Source: Verrucomicrobiota bacterium
GTDB lineage: Bacteria; Verrucomicrobiota; Verrucomicrobiia; CAIQCK01
Length of the DNA: 64,000 nucleotides
Assembly: GCA_026397915.1 (NCBI GenBank)
Contig: JAPLTX010000060.1
Location: 46,210 to 110,209 of the forward strand
Reading direction: 5' to 3'
Shown here: positions 26,081 through 33,859 of the stretch, in pieces
How positions within the stretch are numbered: position 1 is the stretch's first letter
How the letters are laid out: each line of letters starts with the position of its first letter
Notes under the pieces: generated by a model
The model's database searches: none
What the model saw: the letters and a program-made list of their open reading frames with translations, nothing else
Told to the model about the DNA's origin: nothing
Program-made: the position numbers and the translations under genes

Positions 26081-28987
26081 ATGTGTGAGAGTTGCGGAAC
26101 ATTGACTGTGCAGCCCGAAACACACTCAACCACCAGCGCCCGTCGAATCGCACAAACATGCGCGGCTGTCAGCTGTGCCATCGCGTTGGTGTGCATCATC
26201 TGTTGGGTGTTCGGCCCGCCGGTTTCCGCGGGGTCGCCGCCCGATCACCCAGGCATAATGCCGTTGACAGCATGGCTGATGATTCTGCTCGCTGTGGCAC
26301 TGGCGGTGATGGTGTTGTGGGGGCAGCGGCTGGTGGATTCCTTGCGGCGCGAACTGTCCGTGGAGCGCGAGCGCAAGGCGCTCGCCGACCGCCTCGCCCT
26401 GCTGACACAGCACGCCAACGACATCATCGTGCTGGCCACCGCCGACTGGCGGATCGTGGAAGCCAACGACCGCGCGTTGGAGGCCTACGGTTACACGCTG
26501 GACGAGATGCGGCGGATGAAAATCTTCGACCTGCGCGCGCAGGAAACACGCGGCAAGTTTACCGCGCAGATGGCCGCCGTCCAAACTCAGGGCAGCGCCA
26601 TCTTCGAGACGGTCCACCGGCGCAAGGACGGCTCCACCTTCCAGGCCGAGATCAGCAGCCGCGCGGTGGAGATGAACGGCGTCCAATACTATCTGGCGGT
26701 CACCCGCGACATCACCGAGCGCAAGCGGGCCGAAGCGGCGTTGCGCACCAGTGAGGCGCGGTATCGCTCCCTGTTCGAGAACACGCTGAACGGGCTTGCC
26801 TACTGCCGGATGATTTATGAGCAGGGCCGGCCGTCAGACTTCGTTTACGTCACCGTCAACAACGCCTTCGAGGGCTTGACGGGATTGAAGGACGTGGTCG
26901 GCCGGAGAGTGTCCGAGGTCATTCCGGACATCCAGGAAAAAGACCCGGAGATATTTGAAATCTACGGCCGCGTGGCGCGGACCGGCGCGCCGGAGAAGTT
27001 CGAGACCTACGTGGAATCGCTGGAGATGTGGTTCGCGATCTCGGTGTATCGGCCGCAAGAGGGCTACTTCGTGGCGGTGTTCGATGTCATCACCCACCGC
27101 AAGCAGGCGGAGCTGGCGTTGCGCGAGGCGGAGCAAAAATACCGCGGCATCTTCGAGAACGCCGTCGAAGGCATCTACCAAAGCACGCCCGACGGCAGGC
27201 TGCTCAGCGCCAACCCCGCGATGGCGGCCATCCACGGCTACGCGTCGCCGGAAGAGTTCATCGCCGACATGCACGACATTGCCAATCAACTGTATGTGGA
27301 CCCGAACCAGCGCGAGGAGTTCAAGCGGTTGATGGAAGAACGGGGAGAGGTGACCGGTTCCGAGACCCATGTGCGCCGCAAAGACGGGCGTTTGATCTGG
27401 ATCTCGGCCAACGTCCGGGCCGTGCGGGATGCCAGCGGCAAGATTCTCCGCTACGAAGGCACTGTTGAGGACATCACCGAGCACAAGCAGGCGAAAGACG
27501 CGTTACGGGAAAGCGAAGCGCGCTACCGGTTGCTGGCCGAGAACGTCGAAGATTTCGTGACTCTCCTCGATGCGCAGGAAAACCGCCTCTATATCAGTCC
27601 TTCGTATTTCCGCGTGACGGGTTGGACCGCCGAGGAGGTCATGCGAACGGCGTGGGACGCGCGATTGCACTCGGACGACATCCCTCTCATCAAGCAGTCG
27701 CGGGCAGCGAACTGGGCAGGCCAGACCACTTCGATTGAGCATCGTATCCGTTGCCGCGATGGTTCGTGGATCTGGGTCGAGGCCCGCGCCAAGCCCATCC
27801 CCGGTCCGGATGACCGGATGATGCAGTTGTTGATCTGGGCGCATGACATCACCGAGCGCAAGGAGGCCGGGGAGCGGGTGCTTCGCGCCAAGGAAGAATG
27901 GGAGCGGACGTTCAACGCCGTGCCAGACTTGATTTGCATTCTGGACGCCAAGCATACCCTTGTCCGTGCGAACCGGGCCATGGCCGCGAAACTGGGCGTG
28001 ACGCCGGAGCAGGCGGTGGGATTGACCTGCTACGAATGCGTTCACGGCTTGCAAAGTCCGCCCGATTTCTGTCCGCACGCCAAGTTGATGAAAGACCAGC
28101 GGGAACACACCGAGGAAGTTCACGAGGAACGGCTGGGGGGTGATTTCCTCGTCACTTGCACGCCGTTGCACGACAAGGACGGCCAACTGATCGGCAGCGT
28201 TCATGTGGCTCGCGACATCACCGCGCGCAAGCGGGCGGAGGAGACGATTCGGGAGTTGAACCGGACGTTGGAACAACGTGTGCACGACCGCACCGCCCAA
28301 CTGGAGGCCTCCAACAAGGAACTCGAATCGTTTTGCTACTCGATTTCCCACGACCTGCGCGCGCCGTTGCGGGCCATCAACGGGTTCGGGGCCATCCTGG
28401 GCGAGGACCACGGCAGTTGCCTGAATGAAGAAGGCCGGCGCACGTTGGGAGTCATCCGCGCCGAGGCCGAGCGGATGGGGCAGTTGGTTGACGACCTGCT
28501 GGCGTTTTCGCGGATCGGACGGCAGGCGATGCAAATGACGAGCGTGGACATGGGCGCGCTCGCGCAGCGCGCGTTCGACGAGTGCGCCGCCGCCGCGTCG
28601 GGCCGCGACATCCGGTTCAAATTGCATCCGCTGCCGCCGGCGCAGGGCGACGCGGCCCTGCTTCCCCAGGTGTGGGTCAACCTGATTTCCAACGCCATCA
28701 AATACACCCGCCCGAAACCAGTGGCCGAGATCGAAGTCACCGGCTGCGTCGAGGGTGGCGAGCTGATTTACCGCGTGAAGGACAACGGCGTGGGTTTCGA
28801 CACACAGTATGCGGCGAAACTTTTCGGCGTCTTCCAGCGGCTGCATAATGAAACCGACTTTGAAGGCACCGGCGTGGGCCTGGCGCTGGTCCAACGCATT
28901 GTCCTGCGGCACGGCGGCCGCGTCTGGGCGGAGTCCACGCTCAACGAAAGCGCAACGTTCCACTTCGCGCTGCCGGCGGGTAAATGA
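26081..28987 (+). CDS. Membrane-bound sensor histidine kinase with five PAS domains (HK1)
   Basis: A 968-residue protein. Two transmembrane helices occupy about residues 25-80. Five PAS domains follow, each closed by a DITERKRA-like motif. The fifth carries a Cys-rich stretch (CYECVHGLQSPPDFCPH), a type often found in redox or metal-responsive PAS domains. A coiled coil leads to HisKA (phosphoacceptor His near residue 757, YSISHDLRAPLRAI) and HATPase (NLISNAIKYTR, DNGVGFD, GTGVGLALVQ). There is no receiver domain, so it must pass phosphate to a separate regulator; the single-domain regulator at 33274 is a candidate. A GTG at 26069, one base after the tRNA, is an alternative start. Its kinase half is a close paralogue of that at 35560-37965. 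Confidence 0.9.
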   Translation: MCESCGTLTVQPETHSTTSARRIAQTCAAVSCAIALVCIICWVFGPPVSAGSPPDHPGIMPLTAWLMILLAVALAVMVLWGQRLVDSLRRELSVERERKALADRLALLTQHANDIIVLATADWRIVEANDRALEAYGYTLDEMRRMKIFDLRAQETRGKFTAQMAAVQTQGSAIFETVHRRKDGSTFQAEISSRAVEMNGVQYYLAVTRDITERKRAEAALRTSEARYRSLFENTLNGLAYCRMIYEQGRPSDFVYVTVNNAFEGLTGLKDVVGRRVSEVIPDIQEKDPEIFEIYGRVARTGAPEKFETYVESLEMWFAISVYRPQEGYFVAVFDVITHRKQAELALREAEQKYRGIFENAVEGIYQSTPDGRLLSANPAMAAIHGYASPEEFIADMHDIANQLYVDPNQREEFKRLMEERGEVTGSETHVRRKDGRLIWISANVRAVRDASGKILRYEGTVEDITEHKQAKDALRESEARYRLLAENVEDFVTLLDAQENRLYISPSYFRVTGWTAEEVMRTAWDARLHSDDIPLIKQSRAANWAGQTTSIEHRIRCRDGSWIWVEARAKPIPGPDDRMMQLLIWAHDITERKEAGERVLRAKEEWERTFNAVPDLICILDAKHTLVRANRAMAAKLGVTPEQAVGLTCYECVHGLQSPPDFCPHAKLMKDQREHTEEVHEERLGGDFLVTCTPLHDKDGQLIGSVHVARDITARKRAEETIRELNRTLEQRVHDRTAQLEASNKELESFCYSISHDLRAPLRAINGFGAILGEDHGSCLNEEGRRTLGVIRAEAERMGQLVDDLLAFSRIGRQAMQMTSVDMGALAQRAFDECAAAASGRDIRFKLHPLPPAQGDAALLPQVWVNLISNAIKYTRPKPVAEIEVTGCVEGGELIYRVKDNGVGFDTQYAAKLFGVFQRLHNETDFEGTGVGLALVQRIVLRHGGRVWAESTLNESATFHFALPAGK

Positions 28988-29033
28988 AGAATGGAGAATG
29001 CAGAATGCAGCAGCAGGGAAAGGCAGAATGAAG
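28981..29033 (+). repeat. GAATG-type simple repeat block B1
   Basis: Irregular reiterations of GAATG(G/C)AGAATG begin right at the HK1 stop codon. The same sequence follows the stop of the paralogous kinase at 37965, so the block was probably copied with the gene. An inverted block (B2) lies at 29181-29214, on the far side of element E2. Confidence 0.7.
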
Positions 29034-29055
29034 AGGTTCTTGCAACACCCGGCTA

Positions 29056-29124
29056 CTGTAGCGGCGGTCTCCGACCGCCGAATCTTATTCAACAACAGCC
29101 GGCGGTCGGAGACCGCCGCTACAG
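29056..29124. repeat. Paired-hairpin palindromic element, copy E2
   Basis: A perfect 25-bp inverted repeat (29056-29080 and 29100-29124) with a 19-nt spacer. Each arm is CTGTAG plus its own palindrome (CGGCGGTC, TCC, GACCGCCG). The hairpin sequence differs from E1 but the layout is the same. Confidence 0.85.
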
Positions 29125-29180
29125 GGTTTTGCAAAAGGCTCTGAAGAATGAGAAATGTAGAATTGACGAAGAAAAGGGGA

Positions 29181-29214
29181 AATTCTTAATTTTTCATTCT
29201 GCATTCTTCATTCG
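29181..29214 (-). repeat. GAATG-type simple repeat block B2 (inverted)
   Basis: The block reads ATTCTTAATTTTTCATTCTG and continues with GCATTCTTCATTC. It is the reverse complement of the GAATGAAGAATGCAG pattern of B1, so B1 and B2 bracket E2 as inverted ends. Confidence 0.65.
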
Positions 29215-29303
29215 CTTCGCCGCGACCCGCCAACGCAGAGCGAGATGCAAGCCATCGCCAACAAGCTCGATGAGTTGATTGGTGCGCTGTGCCGATGAGC
29301 GAA

Positions 29304-29427
29304 TTGTAGGGTCGGGCGTCTCGCCCGAATGTCTTGTAGTGTCGGCCGTCTCGGCCGGCGAGCCGTGTCTGCTGCGAAACAGAATTCAAACGTTGCAGCT
29401 GCTCGGCCGGGACGGCCAACCCTACAA
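29304..29427. repeat. Paired-hairpin palindromic element, copy E3 (three hairpins)
   Basis: It opens with TTGTAGGG and closes with CCCTACAA. Inside are three small palindromes: TCGGGCG-TCT-CGCCCGA after the first end, TCGGCCG-TCT-CGGCCG after an extra internal TTGTAG at 29334, and CGGCCG-GGA-CGGCC before the right end. It looks like a composite of two overlapping elements. Confidence 0.65.
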
Positions 29428-29530
29428 ACGCCGGTGAAACTTCATCTCTTCACTCGCCTCGCCGCGATCCACCCCCACGCTGCGAAACGATCGGAACAAA
29501 ACAACAACGAAAGTGTTGAATCAAAAGGAG

Positions 29531-29560
29531 TTGAAAACCAGCGATAACATGCGCTATACA
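29531..29560 (+). promoter_or_regulatory. Candidate sigma70 promoter of HK2
   Basis: TTGAAA at 29531-29536 and TATACA at 29555-29560 with an 18-bp spacer. It lies 63-69 bp before the likely start codon of the kinase and after the repeat elements, so HK2 is probably transcribed separately from HK1. Confidence 0.45.
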
Positions 29561-29628
29561 CTGACTCACTAGCCGATATTAAACGTTGGGATTGGGATTG
29601 GGATGGTCTTTCACTATCTGGCTTGTTC

Positions 29629-32600
29629 GTGAGAACTTCAGAACCATCGGAATTGCGCGTTTGGCTTGCGTTTCTGTTGATCTTCGCCCTCTCGGCGGCG
29701 GGCTTCGGTTTGCTTGCGCTGGTGGGATGGGTTCTGGGACTGCCGCGGCTGACCAGCTTTGGGGCGGACTTGATGCCAATGGCGCCGAGCACGGCGGTTT
29801 TGTTTCTATTGTTGGGAGCCGCCACCGGCTTGCGTGGCCGGACGCCGTTGAGTCGCCGCAACTTTTGGATCAGCGTGGCGGTGGGTTGTTTGGGGGCGTT
29901 GGCCGCGCTTCTGTTGTTCGTGCTGGCCTGTCTGAACATTCACTGGGCGATTGAGCATGTCGGTCTGAACATCACCGGAATGGTTGATGGAGCGCCCGTG
30001 GGACACATGTCACCCGTGGGTGCTTTCTGTTTCCTGTTCGCCAGTGTGTCATTTCTGGCCTCGCTTTCGCCGTCGGCGATCCCGCGCTGGCGCGTCGTTC
30101 TGGCGTCAGGCTTTGCGGGTGTGCTTCTGGCGATTTGCTTCATTTTCCTGCTGGCCTACCTCTACGGCGCACCTTTGCTCTACGGCGGGACGTTTATCCC
30201 TCCGGCGCTCAACACGGTTCTGGCTTTCACGATGCTGGGCGTTGCGCTCTTGCTTTCGGCCGCCCGTTCGTCAGGGCCGCGTGACGGCCAGCACAAAGAC
30301 GTTCCAGTCGCTTCGTATGTCTTCCTTTTGATCTTCGTTCTTTTGGCAACGGGCATCGTCACCGTCGGCTACCTCTATTATCGGCATTACGAGAAGCAAT
30401 ACCGCGTTGAGGAGGAGCACCAGCTTTCCGCCATTGCGGAACTGAAGGTGGACGAGCTGGTGCAGTGGCGTAAGGAGCGAATGACGGATGGAGCCATCTT
30501 CCTTAAGAACCCTTCCTTCTCCGCCTTGGTGCGGCGCTTCTTTGCACAACCGGCGGACGCGGACGCGCAACGCCAGCTTCTGGACTGGTTGGGGAAATTC
30601 CCGACGTTTCACAGCTATAACCAGTTTCGTTTGATGGATGCCCAAGGTGTCACGCGCCTGTCCGTGCCCCGCGATCTGAAGCCGGCCACCTCCGATACGT
30701 TGCGGATGACAGCCGAAGTCCTGCGGTCGGGTCAGGTAGCCCTCCAGGACTTTTACCGGCACAAGATCAACCACCACGTCTATGTGCAGGTGATGGTTCC
30801 CATCCTCGACGAGTTGGACGCCAACAAGCCGCTGGGAGTGATCGAGCTGCGTCTTGACCCGGCCATCTATCTTTATCCCTTCATCCAGCGCTGGCCGACG
30901 CCCAGCCGGACCGCCGAGACGCTGCTGGTGCGCCGGGAAGGCAACGAAGTCGTCTTCCTGAATGAACTCCGGTTCCAGACGAACACCGCGCTGAACCTGC
31001 GCATGCCTTTGGATCGCATCGGTCTGCCTGCGGCTCAGGCCGCCCTCGGCCGGGAGGGCGTCGTGGAAGGCGTGGACTATCGGGGCGAGCCAGTAGTGGC
31101 GGTCTTGCGCACCGTTCCCGACTCTTCGTGGTCGCTGGTGGCCAAGATGGACGCTGCGGAAATGTATGCGCCGTTGCGCACGCGGCTGTGGCAGGTGGTG
31201 GTCATGATTGGTTTCTTGCTCTTTGGCGCGGGAACCAGTGTGGGTCTGGTCTGGCGGCACCAGCGCGTCCGGTTCTACAAAGAACGGGCACAGGCGACGG
31301 AGGTGTTGCGAGAGAGCGAGGAACGGTTCCGGACGATCTTCGAAGAAGCGCCGCTGGGGGTGGCGTTGATTGATTCGCACACGGGGCACATCTATGAGGT
31401 CAATCCGCGGTTTGCGGAAATTGCCGGCCGGACGAGAGTGGAAATGGCCACCATAGACTGGATGAGCATCACGCATCCGGACGATGTGCAGGAGGATTTG
31501 GATAACATGGCCCTGCTGAACGCCGGGAAGATATCCGGGTTCAACATGAACAAGCGATATCGCCGTCTCGACGGCTCCTATGTCTGGATCAACATGACCA
31601 TCGCCCCGATGACCGTCAAAGACAAAAGTCATCCGCGGCACTTGTGCATGATCGAGGACATCACCGAGCGCAAGCGGGCGGAGGAGGCTCAACGAGCATC
31701 GGCGGTCTACGCGCGCAGCCTCATCGAGGCGAGTCTCGATCCGCTGGTCACCATCAGCGCCGAGGGCAAGGTCACTGACGTCAACGAAGCCTCGGTGCAG
31801 GCCACCGGCGTGTCTCGTGAGAAGCTCGTCGGCACGGACTTTTCGGATTACTTCACCGAACCAGAGAAGGCGCGCGAGGGCTACCAACGTGTCTTTTCGG
31901 AAGGCTTTGTCCGTGACTATCCGCTGGCCATTCGGCACGTATCAGGCCGCGTCACCGACGTGCTTTACAACGCCACCGTCTATCGTGATGCGCAAGGTCA
32001 GGTGCTCGGTGTCTTTGCCGCCGCTCGCGACATCACCGAGCGCAAGCGGGCCGAAGTGGCGCTGCAGGAGAAGAACGCGGAGATGGAACGCTTCCTCTAT
32101 ACGGCCTCCCATGACCTGAAGAGTCCGGTCGTGACGATCCGGACGTTCCTCGGTTATCTGGAGCAGGACACAGCGGCGGGCGATGCCGGGCGGATGGAGA
32201 AGGACTTGCGCTTCATCCGCGCCGCCACGGACAAGATGGGGCGGTTGCTCGAAGAGTTGCTGGAGATTTCGCGCATCGGGCGCGTTGTCAGCCCGCCGGT
32301 GAGCATCACGCTGCGGAAACTGGTGGACGAAGCGCTTGGCGCGGTGGCCGGGCGCATCGCCGAACGGGGCGTGACGGTGAAGGTGGGCGACACGGACATG
32401 CTGTTGCGTGGCGACCGGATCCGGCTGGCGGAAATCTGGCAGAACCTGGTGGAGAATGCCTGCAAATTCATGGGTGACCAGAAGGAACCGCGCGTCGAGA
32501 TCGGCGTGGAGGCGCGCGGCGCGGAGACGGTGTTCTTCGTGCGCGACAACGGCATCGGCATAGACCCGCGCTACTATGCGAAGGTGTTCGGTTTGTTTGA

Positions 32601-32811
32601 GAAACTCGATCCGAAAGCCGAAGGGACGGGCCTCGGCTTGGCGCTTGTCAAACGGGTCGTGGAGCTGTATCGAGGGCGAATCTGGGTGGAGTCCTTGGGA
32701 CAGGGACAGGGCGCGTGCTTTTATTTCACACTGCCGGGGGCGGTGGGAGGGGCAGGAGACAGAAGTTGGGAGACAGGAGACAGAATTCAGAAGTCAGGAG
32801 ACAGAAGTTAG
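29629..32811 (+). CDS. Polytopic sensor histidine kinase with extracytoplasmic sensor and two PAS domains (HK2)
   Basis: About 1060 residues. Seven hydrophobic helices in the first 250 residues are followed by an extracytoplasmic region (about 255-510) containing VEEEHQLSAIAELKVDEL and a Cache-like beta pattern, then an eighth helix near 530. Two PAS domains, each ending with DITERKRAE, precede HisKA (YTASHDLKSPVVTI) and HATPase (NLVENACKFMG, DNGIGIDPRYYAKVF, GTGLGLALVKR). No ATG is near the true N-terminus: GTG at 29629 or TTG at 29623 are the candidates, and no ribosome binding site decides between them. After the normal kinase end (YFTLPG) the reading frame runs on into a simple repeat, adding a tail GGAGDRSWETGDRIQKSGDR with no family counterpart. 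Confidence 0.88.
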   Translation: MRTSEPSELRVWLAFLLIFALSAAGFGLLALVGWVLGLPRLTSFGADLMPMAPSTAVLFLLLGAATGLRGRTPLSRRNFWISVAVGCLGALAALLLFVLACLNIHWAIEHVGLNITGMVDGAPVGHMSPVGAFCFLFASVSFLASLSPSAIPRWRVVLASGFAGVLLAICFIFLLAYLYGAPLLYGGTFIPPALNTVLAFTMLGVALLLSAARSSGPRDGQHKDVPVASYVFLLIFVLLATGIVTVGYLYYRHYEKQYRVEEEHQLSAIAELKVDELVQWRKERMTDGAIFLKNPSFSALVRRFFAQPADADAQRQLLDWLGKFPTFHSYNQFRLMDAQGVTRLSVPRDLKPATSDTLRMTAEVLRSGQVALQDFYRHKINHHVYVQVMVPILDELDANKPLGVIELRLDPAIYLYPFIQRWPTPSRTAETLLVRREGNEVVFLNELRFQTNTALNLRMPLDRIGLPAAQAALGREGVVEGVDYRGEPVVAVLRTVPDSSWSLVAKMDAAEMYAPLRTRLWQVVVMIGFLLFGAGTSVGLVWRHQRVRFYKERAQATEVLRESEERFRTIFEEAPLGVALIDSHTGHIYEVNPRFAEIAGRTRVEMATIDWMSITHPDDVQEDLDNMALLNAGKISGFNMNKRYRRLDGSYVWINMTIAPMTVKDKSHPRHLCMIEDITERKRAEEAQRASAVYARSLIEASLDPLVTISAEGKVTDVNEASVQATGVSREKLVGTDFSDYFTEPEKAREGYQRVFSEGFVRDYPLAIRHVSGRVTDVLYNATVYRDAQGQVLGVFAAARDITERKRAEVALQEKNAEMERFLYTASHDLKSPVVTIRTFLGYLEQDTAAGDAGRMEKDLRFIRAATDKMGRLLEELLEISRIGRVVSPPVSITLRKLVDEALGAVAGRIAERGVTVKVGDTDMLLRGDRIRLAEIWQNLVENACKFMGDQKEPRVEIGVEARGAETVFFVRDNGIGIDPRYYAKVFGLFEKLDPKAEGTGLGLALVKRVVELYRGRIWVESLGQGQGACFYFTLPGAVGGAGDRSWETGDRIQKSGDRS

Positions 32812-32812
32812 T
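32752..32812 (+). repeat. GACAGAAGT-type simple repeat block C1
   Basis: Irregular units of AGGAGACAGAAGTTGGGAGA type with inserts of CAGAATTCAGAAGTCAGG. It encodes the last ~20 residues of HK2 and ends one base before the ATG of the four-helix-bundle gene at 32813. An inverted, shorter block (C2) lies at 33207-33228 beyond that gene. Confidence 0.7.
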
Positions 32813-32999
32813 ATGAGGACGCCAGCGGCGAGATTTGAGGAACTGGTGGTGTGGCAAAAGGCTCACCAGTTTGTGCTCGCCGCCTACCGTTTCTCCGGGA
32901 CATTCCCGCGCTCTGAAATTTATGGCCTGTCGTCGCAATTCCGGCGCGCGGCCGTCTCCATTGCCGCGAACATTGCGGAAGGGTTCAAGAAATGCGTTG

Positions 33000-33072
33000 C
33001 TGTAGCGGCGGTCTCTGACCGCCGAAATCCTTCGCGAAATGAACGGCCGGCGGTCAGAGACCGCCGCTACAG
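33000..33072. repeat. Paired-hairpin palindromic element, copy E4
   Basis: A perfect 25-bp inverted repeat (33000-33024 and 33048-33072) with a 23-nt spacer. The arms match those of E2 except for one position in the loop region (CTCTGAC against CTCCGAC), and the change is mirrored in the other arm. It sits inside the four-helix-bundle reading frame. Confidence 0.85.
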
Positions 33073-33099
33073 TTCCGCTTCATCTCCGATTGCAATTGT

Positions 33100-33165
33100 T
33101 GTAGGCCGCTTCTGCGAAGCGGCGGTTTTGTGGAGGATTTCGCCGACTCGCAGAGTCGGCCTACA
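33100..33165. repeat. Paired-hairpin palindromic element, copy E5
   Basis: The ends are TGTAG (33100) and CTACA (33165). The left hairpin is GCCGCTT-CTGC-GAAGCGGC and the right one GCCGACTC-GCA-GAGTCGGC. Here the two hairpins differ from each other, so only the ends and the layout are shared with E1, E2 and E4. Confidence 0.75.
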
Positions 33166-33206
33166 GCAAATCCTGAGTTTCGGAGAGTTACCGGCGGTGC
33201 CCTTGT

Positions 33207-33228
33207 GAATTCTGACTACTGACTACTG
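33207..33228 (-). repeat. GACAGAAGT-type simple repeat block C2 (inverted)
   Basis: GAATTCTGACTACTGACTAC, roughly the reverse complement of part of C1 (which contains GAATTCAGAAGTCAGG). Together C1 and C2 bracket the broken four-helix-bundle gene. Confidence 0.5.
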
Positions 33229-33273
33229 TGATACTGAATCGTAAATGAAAAGCCAAAGGAAAGAGGAAGAACT

Positions 33274-33714
33274 ATGAAAGGTGAACCAATTGTCATCCTG
33301 CTGGTGGAAGATGAGGAGGCCCACGCGGAGATCGTGCGGCGGAACTTCGAGAGCTGCCGCATGGCCAACCGTCTGATGCACGTTGCCGACGGGCAGGCGG
33401 CGTTGGATTACCTGTATCAACGGAATGGATTCAGCGACCCGGCCAAGTCACCGCGGCCGGGCGTCATCCTGCTCGACCTGCGCCTGCCGAAGGTGGACGG
33501 GATGGAGGTGTTGAAGACCGTCAAGAAAGACCCCAAGCTCCACACTATTCCGGTGGTGGTCCTGACCACCTCGAAAGCCGAGACGGACATGGTCAAGGCA
33601 TACGACAGCCACGCCAACAGCTACCTGGTCAAGCCGGTGGATTTCATGCAGTTCACAAAACTGATGGAAACCTTCGGCTACTACTGGCTGGCGTGGAACC
33701 AGTATCCGCACTAA
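33274..33714 (+). CDS. Single-domain response regulator (Rcp1-like receiver)
   Basis: A 146-residue receiver domain with nothing attached. The acidic pair (LLVEDEEAH near residue 12), the phospho-acceptor Asp in VILLDLRLPKVDGMEVL (about residue 68), the Thr in VVVLTTSKAE and the Lys in NSYLVKPVDF are all present. The long loop after helix 2 and the C-terminal YYWLAWNQYP are typical of Rcp1-type regulators that partner with phytochrome-like or multi-PAS kinases. HK1 (26081) and HK3 (35560) are kinases of that type without their own receivers. It may relay phosphate onward, since it has no output domain. Confidence 0.93.
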   Translation: MKGEPIVILLVEDEEAHAEIVRRNFESCRMANRLMHVADGQAALDYLYQRNGFSDPAKSPRPGVILLDLRLPKVDGMEVLKTVKKDPKLHTIPVVVLTTSKAETDMVKAYDSHANSYLVKPVDFMQFTKLMETFGYYWLAWNQYPH

Positions 33715-33745
33715 TGAGCCGACACGCCACATTTGAAGGGTTGCT

Positions 33746-33811
33746 GGTAGGGGCAGACCGCTGGGCTGCCCGTCTTCAGCGACTCGGCGCGCCCGGCGGT
33801 CGCGCCCTACC
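33746..33811. repeat. Paired-hairpin palindromic element, copy E6
   Basis: The ends are GGTAGGG (33746) and CCCTACC (33811). The left part pairs as GGGCAG...CTGCCC, the right as GGCGCG...CGCGCC. The layout is as in the other copies, with weaker symmetry. It lies between two response regulator genes. Confidence 0.6.
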
Positions 33812-33859
33812 CGTCCAAATCAAGTTCGACCCAACACTAATGCCATCCCGGAGATTCGC

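Larger units (their letters stand above)
28988..29622. other. Repeat-rich intergenic region between two kinase genes
   Basis: 635 bases with no convincing gene. It holds simple-repeat blocks of GAATG type at both ends of a first segment (28981-29033, and inverted at 29181-29214), palindromic elements E2 and E3, and a promoter candidate near 29531. The stretch 29218-29298 reads without a stop as a short peptide containing SEMQAIANKLDELIGALCR, which looks like the tail of a lost gene, but no start belongs to it. Confidence 0.7.
32813..33208 (+). pseudogene. S23/IVP-type four-helix-bundle protein, interrupted by palindromic elements
   Basis: The first ~61 residues are a good match to the S23 (23S rRNA intervening-sequence protein) family: RFEELVVWQKAHQFVLAAYR, then FPRSEIYGLSSQFRRAAVSI and AANIAEGFKK. 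At 33000 the family sequence stops abruptly where palindromic element E4 begins, followed by E5. The frame stays open through both to 33208, giving a meaningless tail. The missing half (normally helices 3 and 4) is not recognisable further on, so the gene is truncated and not merely split. The ATG at 32813 sits one base after the HK2 stop. Function of intact relatives is unclear; the family also includes Avd of diversity-generating retroelements, but there is no reverse transcriptase here. Confidence 0.75.

Noticed and set aside
29586..29605. Telomere-like GGGATT repeat
   Set aside because: Only about three units, internal to the chromosome, with no other sign of an end or special structure.
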